Shown here one piece after another: positions 24,170-33,520 of a stretch of 41,675 bases of DNA (position 1 is its first letter; the number at the start of each line of letters is the position of its first letter). This stretch comes from Candidatus Aquidulcis sp. (GTDB taxonomy: Bacteria; Chloroflexota; Anaerolineae; Anaerolineales; UBA4823): assembly GCA_020723385.1 (NCBI GenBank), contig DYIZ01000042.1, forward strand, positions 1 to 41,675. Reading direction: 5' to 3'. The notes beneath the pieces were generated by a model that did no database searches, was not told the DNA's origin, and saw only the letters and a list, made by a program, of their open reading frames with translations. A program made the translations under genes and the position numbers.

Positions 24170-26140
24170 ATGTCCCTTGCATACACAAGCAAAGGAAAAG
24201 GATCGCGAGTTGCCTGTTGGGGTTACTGCGGCGCCAGCCTGGTACTGGCGTTTGTTTTGCTTGGCTGGGCCTGGATGAGGGCTGAAGCACAGCGCGCCCC
24301 GGCAGAAACACCTACAAACGCATCACCCAAATATTCGAGCTGCGCCATTGCCATCACATCCGACGGCAATACCTTGCTGGTTGTCAACCCTGACTCGAAC
24401 TCGCTGACATTCGTGGATACTGCCAGCCAGGCAGCGATAATAGAGTTGCCAGTTGGGATTGACCCCCGCAGTGTAGCCGTCTCAGCCGATGGGGATACCG
24501 CATTCGTGGCGAATCAAGGCTCCGATGATCTCTCCGTGATTGACCTCCCCTCGCGGGCGGTGGTAGCCACCCTCGGGGTTGGCGACCGCCCTGTGGGAGT
24601 GGCCGTCTCCCCCGGAGGGCGCTTCGCAGCCGTGGCAGAGTCGGGCGCAGACCAGATCCGCATCCTCGATCTCCATGATTTTTCGACGCTTGCCATCCTA
24701 CCCGTCACCGACCGGCCCTATGGGCTTGCATTTATTCCCGGCAGCTCACGGCTGTTGGTCACCCACCTGCTCAACGGAAATGTCACCGCACTCACCCTCC
24801 AGCCTTTCAGAAATTACCTGCCGCTCGTGACAAATGGCCTGACATTGGGAGATTCGAGGCTGATTGCAGAATTCTCAGCCCTCCAACCTCCAACCTTCAA
24901 CCTTCAACCTTCGACCCTCTCCACCTGGCCCAACGTTGCCCCTGCCCCCGCGGTGATCGTCAACGCCGCCGGGACACGCGCCTACCTGCCGCAGACGATG
25001 GCCAATGGCCTGGGGTCGAACACTCAATTCGATACCACCGTGTTTCCCAAGGTCTCGGTGCTCAACCTGGAAACGAACACCCACCAGACCTCCGAGCACA
25101 TTTCGCTGCCCGAAACCGACCGCCCGGTGGGATTACCGTGGGATGTCGCCCTGGCAAAAAATGACACTGAGCTATGGGTGGTGAACTCTGCCAGCAACGA
25201 TGTTTCGGTGATTGACATCAGCAACCCGGCGCATCCCACCCGCGCTGCTAACATCCCGGTGGGTGACAACCCGCGCGGCATTGTGCTGGCGCCAGATGGC
25301 AGCGCCGCGTATGTGAACAATACCCTGGCGGGCACAATCAGCGTAATAGATGCGCAAACTTACACCGTCACGCAGGTGATCACTGTCACCACCATCCCCC
25401 TGCCGCCGGCCCTGCTCGATGGCAAGCGCCTCTATTTTTCCAGCGCTCGTACCGACCTGGCGCAGGCGCGCTGGATCAGTTGTAACACCTGCCACATCGA
25501 AGGCGAAGCCGATGGGCGCACCTGGCTGGTGAAGTATCTGGGCAGTGTGCCGCCCGGAGAGCAGCCGGTCATTCGGCGCAATACCACCAGCCTGCTGGGA
25601 ATGATCGAAACTTACCCGCTGCGCTGGTCAGCCGAGTGGAATGAATCCGCCGACAGCGAGTTCAGCGTCCGTTTCGAGCAATTTGGCGGCGGGCTGATAG
25701 CCGGGGCTATGAATGACACCCGCACCGGCCCTCCCAACCAGGGCCGCTCCTACGATCTGGATTGCCTGGCGCTGTTCATTGACAGCCTGTCCATACCAGC
25801 CAGGAATCATACCCTCACCGAAGCCGAACTGCGCGGCAAAGCCATCTTCGAGTCGCCGCAGACGCAGTGTGCGGTTTGCCACCCGGCTCCGTTGTACACC
25901 GACCTGCAGGTTCATGATGTCGGCACCGCCGACGGGCCGGGTGAGTGGTTCGGCCCGTTGATTGACACACCCACGCTGCGCTTCCTCTACGACAGTTCTC
26001 CCTATCTGCACGACGGAAGCGCGGCAACGCTTTATGATGTGCTGGTGACGAAGAATCCCGACGATGAGCACGGCGTTACCTCGTCACTCACCAGTCAGGA
26101 AATGCAAGACCTGCTTGCATTCTTGCTGGCATTGCCATAG
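24170..26140 (+). CDS. Exported beta-propeller (YVTN-type) protein fused to a di-heme MauG/peroxidase-like cytochrome domain
   Basis: 656 residues from the ATG preceded by GAAGGAG. Signal sequence about 18-40. Residues 55-400 hold YVTN-type propeller repeats (LLVVNPDSNSLTFVDT, AFVANQGSDDLSVIDL, LWVVNSASNDVSVIDI, AYVNNTLAGTISVIDA). The C-terminal 220 residues carry two c-type haem motifs, CNTCH (438-442) and CAVCH (567-571), with LTEAELRGKAIFESP before the second and FLYDSSPYLHDG after it, as in MauG/cytochrome c peroxidase-like di-haem proteins. An internal NYLPLVTNG (215-223), matching the C-terminal tags of neighbours, is followed by a translated heptamer tract, so this region looks like an insertion or fusion joint. 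No terminal tag. Ten bases before the next gene: operon. A periplasmic/exoplasmic redox role is inferred. Confidence 0.83.
   Translation: MSLAYTSKGKGSRVACWGYCGASLVLAFVLLGWAWMRAEAQRAPAETPTNASPKYSSCAIAITSDGNTLLVVNPDSNSLTFVDTASQAAIIELPVGIDPRSVAVSADGDTAFVANQGSDDLSVIDLPSRAVVATLGVGDRPVGVAVSPGGRFAAVAESGADQIRILDLHDFSTLAILPVTDRPYGLAFIPGSSRLLVTHLLNGNVTALTLQPFRNYLPLVTNGLTLGDSRLIAEFSALQPPTFNLQPSTLSTWPNVAPAPAVIVNAAGTRAYLPQTMANGLGSNTQFDTTVFPKVSVLNLETNTHQTSEHISLPETDRPVGLPWDVALAKNDTELWVVNSASNDVSVIDISNPAHPTRAANIPVGDNPRGIVLAPDGSAAYVNNTLAGTISVIDAQTYTVTQVITVTTIPLPPALLDGKRLYFSSARTDLAQARWISCNTCHIEGEADGRTWLVKYLGSVPPGEQPVIRRNTTSLLGMIETYPLRWSAEWNESADSEFSVRFEQFGGGLIAGAMNDTRTGPPNQGRSYDLDCLALFIDSLSIPARNHTLTEAELRGKAIFESPQTQCAVCHPAPLYTDLQVHDVGTADGPGEWFGPLIDTPTLRFLYDSSPYLHDGSAATLYDVLVTKNPDDEHGVTSSLTSQEMQDLLAFLLALP
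24881..24915. repeat. Heptamer tract (CTTCAAC)5, translated
   Basis: Five tandem units, CTCCAAC, CTCCAAC, CTTCAAC, CTTCAAC and CTTCGAC, lie in frame in the propeller-cytochrome gene and encode LQPPTFNLQPST. The same unit, in both orientations, occurs at the end of the histidine kinase gene (38601-38682). Confidence 0.75.
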
Positions 26141-26150
26141 GAGAAACCTC

Positions 26151-29100
26151 ATGATGCTCAAGTCCATTCTCAAAACCCTTTTTGCCCAAATTTTGCCTCT
26201 GATGATAGCGGCTGCTCTTGTCTCGGTGTTCGACAGAAAAACCATGGAACCCAGGCAGCCTGACTTGCCCAACGCAATCGTGTCCGGAGTTGTCCGTCAC
26301 GATGGCAGCCCGGTATCTGGCATCACCGTCCACGTCATTTGGAGCGACGGCAGCCAGGAGGTGACGACTGGCGCGGATGGCATCTACAATGTCAGTGGCG
26401 TGCCCACCGGTGGTTGGATCCAGATTTTCGTCCGCCCGCCGGTGGCCATGCGGCTGGCCTTCCGCAACTATGGCATCAATCCGCTGACTGGCGACCTGGC
26501 GCAGGATTTCGACCTGCAAGACGGCTATCTGCTCGAGGGTGAATTTCACCAACCGGATGGAACATTGTTCGATCGCACATTCTGGTTGCAGGCCAACCCG
26601 ATGAATAACCCGCCCCCGGCCGGCGAATGGTTAGGAGAGACTGTTTTCAATGGTCAATTCCAGGTGGTTCTCCCCCCCGATGAATACCGGTTGACAATTG
26701 ACCCAACGCCGTTGCCTTATTACATGCCGCGCACAAACGTGGATTTGCAGACGGGCGATGTGACCGGCCTGGTAATCACCCTGCTGGAGGAGCGAGAGCC
26801 CGCCGTGCCTACCATCCCGCCCAATGCCAGCCTGATCACGGTCGGCAATCCCAACAGCGATGGGGTCGCCACCGTTTCGGGGTCAGCGGGCGCGGTCGAT
26901 ACCCTGGCCCGTGTGGTGGTGGTCAATCTCGACACGCACAGCCTGGCGCTTACGTATGCCGAAGCCGATGGCTCTTTCAGCCTGGAGGTGTTTGCCCCGC
27001 CCGGCTCGACGCTGTTGGTGAAATATGATCCTGACTACTGGCGCACCGCAGCGCTTTTGAATGAGATTCAGACGGCGACCGGCGCGGTCACCTATCTCGA
27101 GTTCAACCCGCTGCCGGGGGCGATGATCAATGTCGGTGAACCTGCGCAGGGCGCCGGGCACACCCAGGATTTTTTCAGTGCGGGTGGATTTATTGAAGGC
27201 CCAAGTACATCCACACACGGCAAATGGTCGGGTTGGTGGTTGAGCGGAACAGTGGATGCGCCTGCCGGGCCGCCGCTCAGAGTCAATCCCGGCCAGCAGG
27301 TCTCGTTGAATGACCTGGTCGTGCATGTTTATTCTCCGGCGATGAATTGCACTGGCGTTCCCACGACCACCGTGGGAATGGAAGTGGGCTTGAGATACCT
27401 GTTTGGTTTGAATGGCAGCCCCCACCCAACCGGGATGTGGTTTACATCCAATCTATTCACCCCCACTGGCCTACCGATCGAACATGAAGGTGGCGGTGAA
27501 TCTATCTGGATGGGCCATGTTACCTTCAGTAGTTTTACCTGCGCCAGCCTTCACGCTGCCGTTAGCGAGAACAAGGACATCACTTTCACTGTGCCGGTGG
27601 ATTTGCCAGAGGGAACCTATCAGATTGAGGCCTGGCTTGGGGCAAGCGGCGTACCGAAGGCGGATGTCAGCGTCCACCCATTCGCCAGCGTTTGGTATCA
27701 TTCAGCCGAAAACGCCAATATGCCTATCCTCACGGTTGGCGATGCCCAATCGCCTCACATTCCCTGGACGCTGCTGGGCGATTACCCCGTGGACGGCCGG
27801 CGCGGCGTGGGGGCGCGTGAAGATATCGGGGTGTACGCCATGCCCGACCGGGTGGTTTATTCACCGGAACGGTATGTCGTCCCCAGGCTGGATGCTCGCA
27901 CCGGCGAGGCGCTGGTTTACCGGCTGGAACCAGGCTCTCACTGGCTTTCAGCCACCGATCGCCGTTTCCCCAACCCGCCGCGGGTGCAGATCAAACCGGA
28001 TTCGGGCATGCTCACCGTGACCATCCACAAACCAGATGGCACAACCCAGGTGCTTGGCCCCGCGCCGATAGACCAGACCTCCCAGCGCACCCCCACCACC
28101 CAAAGCGGCAGCGGCATCGCCGAAGGCACAGGCCAGATTGCCGATCTGTACCACCTTACCAACGCCGATGATGTGTTCGCCTACAGCTTCGATCAGTATG
28201 GCCGCCATGTGATTACGTTGAGCGGCAGCGTGAAGGATATTTACGGGCGGCCTTATGCGATCCAGGGCACTTACGATCTCGAAGTCGCCCGCGTTCTCGA
28301 CCTGGACTCCGCCCAATTGCCGACGACGCCCTATGTTCAGGGGGATGCTTTTGCCCCAGGGCTGCACGTCTTCCCGCCGGTTCCGGCCCAGGTGACCGTT
28401 GTTTTGACACATCTCCCTTATTCCGACCCAGCCCAGTCAATCACGAGTATCGTTTCCGGCCAAGCCAACCGCTTTGGCTACTTCCAGCCCCCGGCTGGCA
28501 CGGAGATCCGTTTCGACGATCCCGGCGAATTTCGCGTCGACATCACCGCGGTATTTACCGATACCGATGGCACGCTGTGGATGGGCAGCCAGACCTGGGG
28601 CAGCGTGGTCGAGGGGATAGATGCGCTCATCGAAGCCCACGGGCGGCGCGGCATGGATTATCACAGCGATACGATTGACGATATGCCCGCCTGGTTCGAG
28701 GTGTTCAACCTGCCCGCAGAGAAAGTCGGCATCGAGAATTACTACCCCTACTTCAGCGGCGACATTCACTGGGGCAACGAAGACAATGCCCCGGGCGACT
28801 CGATCCACTCGATCATCACCATCAAGGATTTGACGCCAGGCGGGGATATTTACGATCTGATGGTTGCCAACTATCCGCGCTCGCGCAATGGCTTCCGTTG
28901 GCCTCCAGACGATACATCGTTGGCTGGTTTACAAAAACGGCTGGACGTGGGCGAAGCGCCGCTCTTCCTCTCGACAGTCACCGGGCGGGACGCGGGCGTG
29001 TTTCCCGAGCAGATTGACCAGTGGGCTTACTGGTATGGTTCCTCGGAGCGGCCGGATGTCCATGTGCGCGAAATCATCTCCGAAGACAATATGGGCACCG

Positions 29101-30113
29101 CCTACTGGCGTTTCGACGACACATACAATATGCAGATTGGCGAGGGGGCCATGGGCGACCTGCCCGGCGATCTGAAATGGGAGTTTGGCGGGGCGGTCTA
29201 TCGCGTACCGGGGGAGGGCATTGCCGAATATGCGATTTACTCCTCGCTGTGGGTGCTGCTGCCGCACGGCGACCCGGTGGGGGCGCGGGTCACCCCGCCG
29301 TTCCAGTTTGCCGCCGGGGGCATGAACGGCGGACCGATCCTGACGCTGAACGGTGAGGCTATTGACATGCTCTTCCTGCCCAAAGGCGTGCGCCCCGGCG
29401 ATGTGCTCGAAGTCGGCGATACGGTCAGTTTTTCCGGCCACGTCGGCCCGCCGCTCGACAGCCGCGTGGATGTGACAATCACCTCCCCTAGCGGTGTGGC
29501 GCACACCCGTTCCTGGCACGCCAACAAGATCGGCTGGCTGTACGACCCGACCTTTGACTTCGTCGCCAACGAGCCGGGCCGCTGGTGGGTGGAAGTATCT
29601 GTGGAGCACGACCGGCCCTATCTCCCCACCGGGCTGACTCCGACCAGCCACAACACTGGCACGGTGCTGGGAACGGGTGCGGAATACATGTTTTTCGTGG
29701 TCGAGCCACAGTCGCCGCGGCTTCTGCTCACCTCGCCGCAGCCTGGTTTTATCACCTGGCCCAGCGGGCATATCGAGCCAATCCACATTCGCGGCGTCGC
29801 GCCTGCTGGCACGACCGGCGTGCATTACACGATTCATGATAAAGGCATCGTGATGGGACAGGGCACGGTTATCCCTGACGCCAGTGGGGCGTTCACGGTG
29901 ACTTATGACGCTGTATCCTTGCATCAGATTTTCTCCATGATCAGCCTGACGGCGCACGAAGGCCAGTGGGAGGGCCTGGCCGACGAGGTGGAAATCAACC
30001 TGTTGGCGATGACCCCCTCCGGCCCGCGCGCCAACACGGTAACGTTGATCGGCGAGGAGGTATTTGTTGGGGGTCATATCCAACGGGTATATTTACCGAT
30101 AGTCAGGAGATGA
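26151..30113 (+). CDS. Giant exported protein of the cytochrome operon with C-terminal VYLPIVRR tag
   Basis: 1320 residues; ATG 26151 (or 26154) follows GGAGAA. An N-terminal hydrophobic segment (about 5-25, ILKTLFAQILPLMIAAALVSV) serves for export. Residues 40-110 form a carboxypeptidase-regulatory-like module (VSGVVRHDGSPVSGITVHV, TTGADGIYNVSGVPTGGW). The large middle is not recognised; it contains long beta-rich stretches and a conserved-looking region around 860-960 rich in His, Asp and Trp (MDYHSDTIDDMPAWF, YFSGDIHWGNEDNAPGDS) that could bind metal. Near the end are Ig-like modules (VTITSPSGVAHTRSWHANKI, LLLTSPQPGFITWPSGHIEP). The last residues are IQRVYLPIVRR. It lies between two c-type cytochrome genes with almost no spacers, so it probably works with them at the cell surface. 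No haem motif of its own. Confidence 0.78.
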   Translation: MMLKSILKTLFAQILPLMIAAALVSVFDRKTMEPRQPDLPNAIVSGVVRHDGSPVSGITVHVIWSDGSQEVTTGADGIYNVSGVPTGGWIQIFVRPPVAMRLAFRNYGINPLTGDLAQDFDLQDGYLLEGEFHQPDGTLFDRTFWLQANPMNNPPPAGEWLGETVFNGQFQVVLPPDEYRLTIDPTPLPYYMPRTNVDLQTGDVTGLVITLLEEREPAVPTIPPNASLITVGNPNSDGVATVSGSAGAVDTLARVVVVNLDTHSLALTYAEADGSFSLEVFAPPGSTLLVKYDPDYWRTAALLNEIQTATGAVTYLEFNPLPGAMINVGEPAQGAGHTQDFFSAGGFIEGPSTSTHGKWSGWWLSGTVDAPAGPPLRVNPGQQVSLNDLVVHVYSPAMNCTGVPTTTVGMEVGLRYLFGLNGSPHPTGMWFTSNLFTPTGLPIEHEGGGESIWMGHVTFSSFTCASLHAAVSENKDITFTVPVDLPEGTYQIEAWLGASGVPKADVSVHPFASVWYHSAENANMPILTVGDAQSPHIPWTLLGDYPVDGRRGVGAREDIGVYAMPDRVVYSPERYVVPRLDARTGEALVYRLEPGSHWLSATDRRFPNPPRVQIKPDSGMLTVTIHKPDGTTQVLGPAPIDQTSQRTPTTQSGSGIAEGTGQIADLYHLTNADDVFAYSFDQYGRHVITLSGSVKDIYGRPYAIQGTYDLEVARVLDLDSAQLPTTPYVQGDAFAPGLHVFPPVPAQVTVVLTHLPYSDPAQSITSIVSGQANRFGYFQPPAGTEIRFDDPGEFRVDITAVFTDTDGTLWMGSQTWGSVVEGIDALIEAHGRRGMDYHSDTIDDMPAWFEVFNLPAEKVGIENYYPYFSGDIHWGNEDNAPGDSIHSIITIKDLTPGGDIYDLMVANYPRSRNGFRWPPDDTSLAGLQKRLDVGEAPLFLSTVTGRDAGVFPEQIDQWAYWYGSSERPDVHVREIISEDNMGTAYWRFDDTYNMQIGEGAMGDLPGDLKWEFGGAVYRVPGEGIAEYAIYSSLWVLLPHGDPVGARVTPPFQFAAGGMNGGPILTLNGEAIDMLFLPKGVRPGDVLEVGDTVSFSGHVGPPLDSRVDVTITSPSGVAHTRSWHANKIGWLYDPTFDFVANEPGRWWVEVSVEHDRPYLPTGLTPTSHNTGTVLGTGAEYMFFVVEPQSPRLLLTSPQPGFITWPSGHIEPIHIRGVAPAGTTGVHYTIHDKGIVMGQGTVIPDASGAFTVTYDAVSLHQIFSMISLTAHEGQWEGLADEVEINLLAMTPSGPRANTVTLIGEEVFVGGHIQRVYLPIVRR

Positions 30114-30124
30114 TGGAGGCCAGT

Positions 30125-31774
30125 ATGTCTCGCAGGAAGTGGCTTGTGTGTGTCAGCATAGCCCTGACTATCTTTGGCGTAACGCTGGCGCTCTACGCGG
30201 CATCAGCCCGCCCGGCGGTAAGCGCCAGCGGGCTTTCCCCGGGCAACATCGAGGGGATGGTGGTTGATGAGGGGGGTAATCCCGTCGCCGGGGCGACTGT
30301 ACGCATCCAGGCAACGGTCAACAGCACTCTGAGCGGGCCAGACGGCGGCTTTACCCTGGATGGCCTGGCTGAAGGCAACCCGGTGACGATCAGCGCCTGG
30401 AAGGAAGCGTATTATTGCGCCAAAGCCGAGGGCGTGACGCCGCCCGCCAGCGGCATCACGCTCACACTACGCCTCTACCAAACGAATGACAATCCCGATT
30501 ACGAGTGGATTCCCCCCACCGGGGCAAATTCCTGCTACAGTTGCAAACCCGGGGTGACCGACATCTGGCTGAATAATGATCTGCACGCCCGGTCTGGCAC
30601 GAATCCCCGCTTCTTCTCGCTCTACAACGGCACGGACATTACCGGCACAACCGTCATCTCGCCCGGCTATAAGCTGGATTTCCCCGGCACGGCGGGCAAC
30701 TGCGCCACCTGCCATGCTCCTGGCGCGGCGGTTGACGCGCCCTTCACCACAGAGATGAATTTGTTGGCCGGGACAGACCGTGAATTCGGCGTGCATTGCG
30801 ATTTCTGTCATAAGGTGGCAGATGTTTATCTCAACCCGGCGACCGGCCTGCCTTACCCGAATGCTCCCGGCGTCCTCTCGCTGGATGTTCGCCGCCCCTT
30901 CCCTGCTTCACCGCGCTACCAACTCTTTTTTGGCACCTTCGATGATGACAACGTTCCCGAGGAGGATACATACCTGCCGCTGATCGCAAAGAGCCAGTGG
31001 TGCGCCGCCTGCCACCAATTCAGCTTCTGGGGGACGCCCATTTATCAAAGTTACCAAGAATGGCTGGAAAGCCCCTATCCCCAGTTAGGCGTCGAGTGCC
31101 AGACCTGTCACATGCCATCGGACGGCATCATGACCAATGTTGCTCCTGGCATGGGCGGCGTGGAGCGTGACCCGCTCACCATCCACGCTCACACCATGCC
31201 CGGCGCGGCCAGCGAGACGTTGCTGCAAAACACGGTTTCTATGAGCGTGACCACCCAGACGGTTGGCAACACGGTGGTAGTTACAGTAACATTGACCAAT
31301 ACTGGTGCGGGCCATCACGTGCCAACAGATCACCCCGGGCGGCATCTGATTTTGACGGTCGCCGCGATGGACGGGGGCGGGCAGCCGCTGTTCCAATTGC
31401 AGGGGGGGATAGTCCCCCAGTGGGGCGGCGCGCAGGCCGGGCTGCCCGGCAAGGCTTTCGCTAAAGTATTGAGAGATGCAATCACCGGTGAATATCCGGT
31501 GGTCAGTTACTGGAAACAGACCTTAATCGTCAGCGACAATCGCCTCCCGGCTTTTGGACGCGATATTTCGGTGTACCGGTTTGCCGCACCGCCTGGGGGA
31601 GGCCCGGTCACGGTGGATGTCGCGCTGCTCTTTCGGAGGGTCTTTCGGGCCGAGATAGACGCCCGTGGCTGGGATGCGCCCGATATTCTCATGGAGACGG
31701 CGCATAACGATTTGTCCGCCCAGCCCTGGTGGGTGTGTTATTTGCCGTTGGTAACACAGTCTTCAGGGAAGTAG
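30125..31774 (+). CDS. Exported multihaem cytochrome c (one CxxCK, four CxxCH) with C-terminal YLPLV tag
   Basis: 549 residues. ATG 30125 is preferred because GGAGG lies five bases upstream; ATG 30110, overlapping the previous stop (ATGA), is the alternative. Signal peptide about 6-34. Residues 40-115 form a carboxypeptidase-regulatory-like module (IEGMVVDEGGNPVAGATVRI). Then haem motifs: CYSCK (137-141), CATCH (193-197), CDFCH (225-229), CAACH (293-297), CQTCH (325-329). The first motif, with its W...HAR follow-up, sits where c554-like cytochromes have CxxCH-P...W..S.HA; here the ligand position is Lys (AAA codon). A beta domain follows with TNTGAGHHVPT, typical of this family. An internal YLPLIAK is at 283-289 and the tail is CYLPLVTQSSGK. 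Likely an exoplasmic electron carrier or reductase; substrate unknown. Confidence 0.85.
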   Translation: MSRRKWLVCVSIALTIFGVTLALYAASARPAVSASGLSPGNIEGMVVDEGGNPVAGATVRIQATVNSTLSGPDGGFTLDGLAEGNPVTISAWKEAYYCAKAEGVTPPASGITLTLRLYQTNDNPDYEWIPPTGANSCYSCKPGVTDIWLNNDLHARSGTNPRFFSLYNGTDITGTTVISPGYKLDFPGTAGNCATCHAPGAAVDAPFTTEMNLLAGTDREFGVHCDFCHKVADVYLNPATGLPYPNAPGVLSLDVRRPFPASPRYQLFFGTFDDDNVPEEDTYLPLIAKSQWCAACHQFSFWGTPIYQSYQEWLESPYPQLGVECQTCHMPSDGIMTNVAPGMGGVERDPLTIHAHTMPGAASETLLQNTVSMSVTTQTVGNTVVVTVTLTNTGAGHHVPTDHPGRHLILTVAAMDGGGQPLFQLQGGIVPQWGGAQAGLPGKAFAKVLRDAITGEYPVVSYWKQTLIVSDNRLPAFGRDISVYRFAAPPGGGPVTVDVALLFRRVFRAEIDARGWDAPDILMETAHNDLSAQPWWVCYLPLVTQSSGK

Positions 31775-31838
31775 ATTTGGAAAAATTCGATTATACTTTG
31801 GCGACCCCAAAAGTCATTTTCGAAAGGGCCGCCTGGCT

Positions 31839-33458
31839 TTGATCCCTAAATCTAAAAAACGCTTCTCTTTGAAAAGTCGTTGGCAGCGCACCCGCAGCCT
31901 GTTTGCCGAATTCCCCAGCCAGTTCTGGGTGATGGTGGCCGCGGCTTTCATTGATCGCCTGGGCGGGGCGATGTTATTCCCGTTCTTTACCCTCTACCTG
32001 ACCCAAAAATTCGAGATTAGCATGACCCAGGTTGGGGTGTTATTCGGCTTGTATTCCATCACCGGTGTGGTCGGCAGCATGGTCGGCGGGGCGCTCACCG
32101 ACCGGCTGGGCCGCAAGCGGATGATGATCTTCGGGCTGGCGGCGAGCGCCCTCTCGATGCTGTTATTGGGCTTCGTCAACCGGGTCGAGATGTTCAGCCT
32201 GGTTATCCTGGTGGTGGGCGTGTTGGCCGAATCGGGCGGGCCAGCCCAGCAAGCGCTGGTGGCCGATTTGCTCCCCGAGGAGAAGCGCGCCCAGGGGTTT
32301 GGCATCCTGCGGGTGGTGTTCAACCTGGCGGTGGTCATCGGCCCCCTCATCGGCGGGCTGATCGCAACCCGTTCATACTTCCTGTTGTTCATCTTGGATG
32401 CGGTCGCCAGCTCGATCACGGCTCTGATCATCTTCTTCACCCTGAAAGAAACCTGGCGGCCCCAGGAAGCGGGCAAACCGGCAGAATCCATGCTCCAGAC
32501 CTTCGGCGGGTATGGCGTGGCGCTGCGCGACCGGGCATTTGTGTGGTATCTGGCCGCTTCGGCGCTGATGGTCATGGTTTACATGCAGATGAATACCACC
32601 CTCGCAGTTTACCTGCGTGATTGGCACGGCGTGGATGCGCGCGGCTTCAGCTACATCCTCAGCCTGAACGCGGCCATGGTGGTGCTGTTCCAGTTCCCGG
32701 TCACCCGCTGGGTGACGCGTTACCGCCCGCTGGTTGTGATGGCTGCCGGGACGGTGCTCTACGCCGTCGGGTTTGCCATGTATGGCGTGGTCGCCGCGTT
32801 CCCGTTGTTTCTCCTGGCGATGGTGATCATCACGATTGGGGAAATGATGGTCAGCCCGGTAGGACAGGCGATTGTGGCGCGCCTGGCCCCGGAAGCGATG
32901 CGCGGGCGCTACATGGCGGTGTTCGGCTTCAGTTGGGTGATCCCCACCGCGGTGGGGCCGCTGCTGGCCGGGTTGGTGCTCGACAATTTGAATCCCAACT
33001 TCCTGTGGTACGCGGCCGGGATACTGGGATTGCTGGCTGCGGTTGCATTCTACGCGCTGGGCTGGCTGGGCGACCGCGCGCGATGGAAAGCGGTGGATCA
33101 GCGGGTGAAGATTTTGGAACATCTCGAAGAAGGCCGCCTGGCCGCGCAGACTGCCGCGCAACTGCTGGAAAAGGTCGGTGAAAGTCCATGGGTGCGGCTG
33201 GCTCCCGATGCGCCTCCCAGCTCGAGGCGGCACATCCGCATCCGGGTGAATGACCTCAACACCGGCGGGATGAAAATGGACTTGCGCCTGCCGATGGGCC
33301 TGGTGAACACCGTGCTGGTCGCTGGCGGCCAGTTTTCCGCCAACCTGGACACCTTCGATAACCAATCCTTGAAGGATCTAGTCGCCCGCAGCGCCGAGCA
33401 GGGCGGGACTCACGCCCACGAAGACGGCGACAAACGTATAGAAGTGCATGTGGAATGA
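31839..33458 (+). CDS. MFS transporter with C-terminal SHOCT-like extension
   Basis: 539 residues from a TTG start (GAAAGGG about 11 bp upstream; no ATG or GTG before the first helix). Twelve or so transmembrane helices run from about residue 28 to 410. The MFS motif A is present in the loop between helices 2 and 3 (GGALTDRLGRKRMM), and a partial repeat follows the seventh helix. The chain then continues about 125 residues into the cytoplasm: a helical segment QRVKILEHLEEGRLAAQTAAQLLEKVGE resembling SHOCT-like domains, followed by a beta segment RHIRIRVNDLNTGGMKMDLRLP and an acidic tail DKRIEVHVE, as found in stand-alone Firmicute/Chloroflexota SHOCT-like envelope-stress proteins. Substrate not predictable; drug-efflux-like by sequence feel. 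A terminator follows. TATACT at 31792 is a possible -10. Confidence 0.85.
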   Translation: MIPKSKKRFSLKSRWQRTRSLFAEFPSQFWVMVAAAFIDRLGGAMLFPFFTLYLTQKFEISMTQVGVLFGLYSITGVVGSMVGGALTDRLGRKRMMIFGLAASALSMLLLGFVNRVEMFSLVILVVGVLAESGGPAQQALVADLLPEEKRAQGFGILRVVFNLAVVIGPLIGGLIATRSYFLLFILDAVASSITALIIFFTLKETWRPQEAGKPAESMLQTFGGYGVALRDRAFVWYLAASALMVMVYMQMNTTLAVYLRDWHGVDARGFSYILSLNAAMVVLFQFPVTRWVTRYRPLVVMAAGTVLYAVGFAMYGVVAAFPLFLLAMVIITIGEMMVSPVGQAIVARLAPEAMRGRYMAVFGFSWVIPTAVGPLLAGLVLDNLNPNFLWYAAGILGLLAAVAFYALGWLGDRARWKAVDQRVKILEHLEEGRLAAQTAAQLLEKVGESPWVRLAPDAPPSSRRHIRIRVNDLNTGGMKMDLRLPMGLVNTVLVAGGQFSANLDTFDNQSLKDLVARSAEQGGTHAHEDGDKRIEVHVE

Positions 33459-33479
33459 ACACTGGTTTTGATCTGGCAG

Positions 33480-33514
33480 CCCCCCGCTTTTTCGATAGAG
33501 CGGGGGGTTTGTTT
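33480..33514 (+). terminator. Rho-independent terminator after the MFS gene
   Basis: CCCCCCGCT pairs perfectly with AGCGGGGGG around a 10-base T-rich loop, followed by TTTGTTT. It begins about 22 bp after the stop codon. Confidence 0.88.
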
Positions 33515-33520
33515 ATTGGA

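Noticed and set aside
30125-31774. NrfA-type ammonia-forming nitrite reductase
   Set aside because: Only the haem motif order (CxxCK then four CxxCH) agrees. Surrounding sequence, the N-terminal regulatory-like module and the TNTGAGHHVPT domain point to a c554-like family instead.
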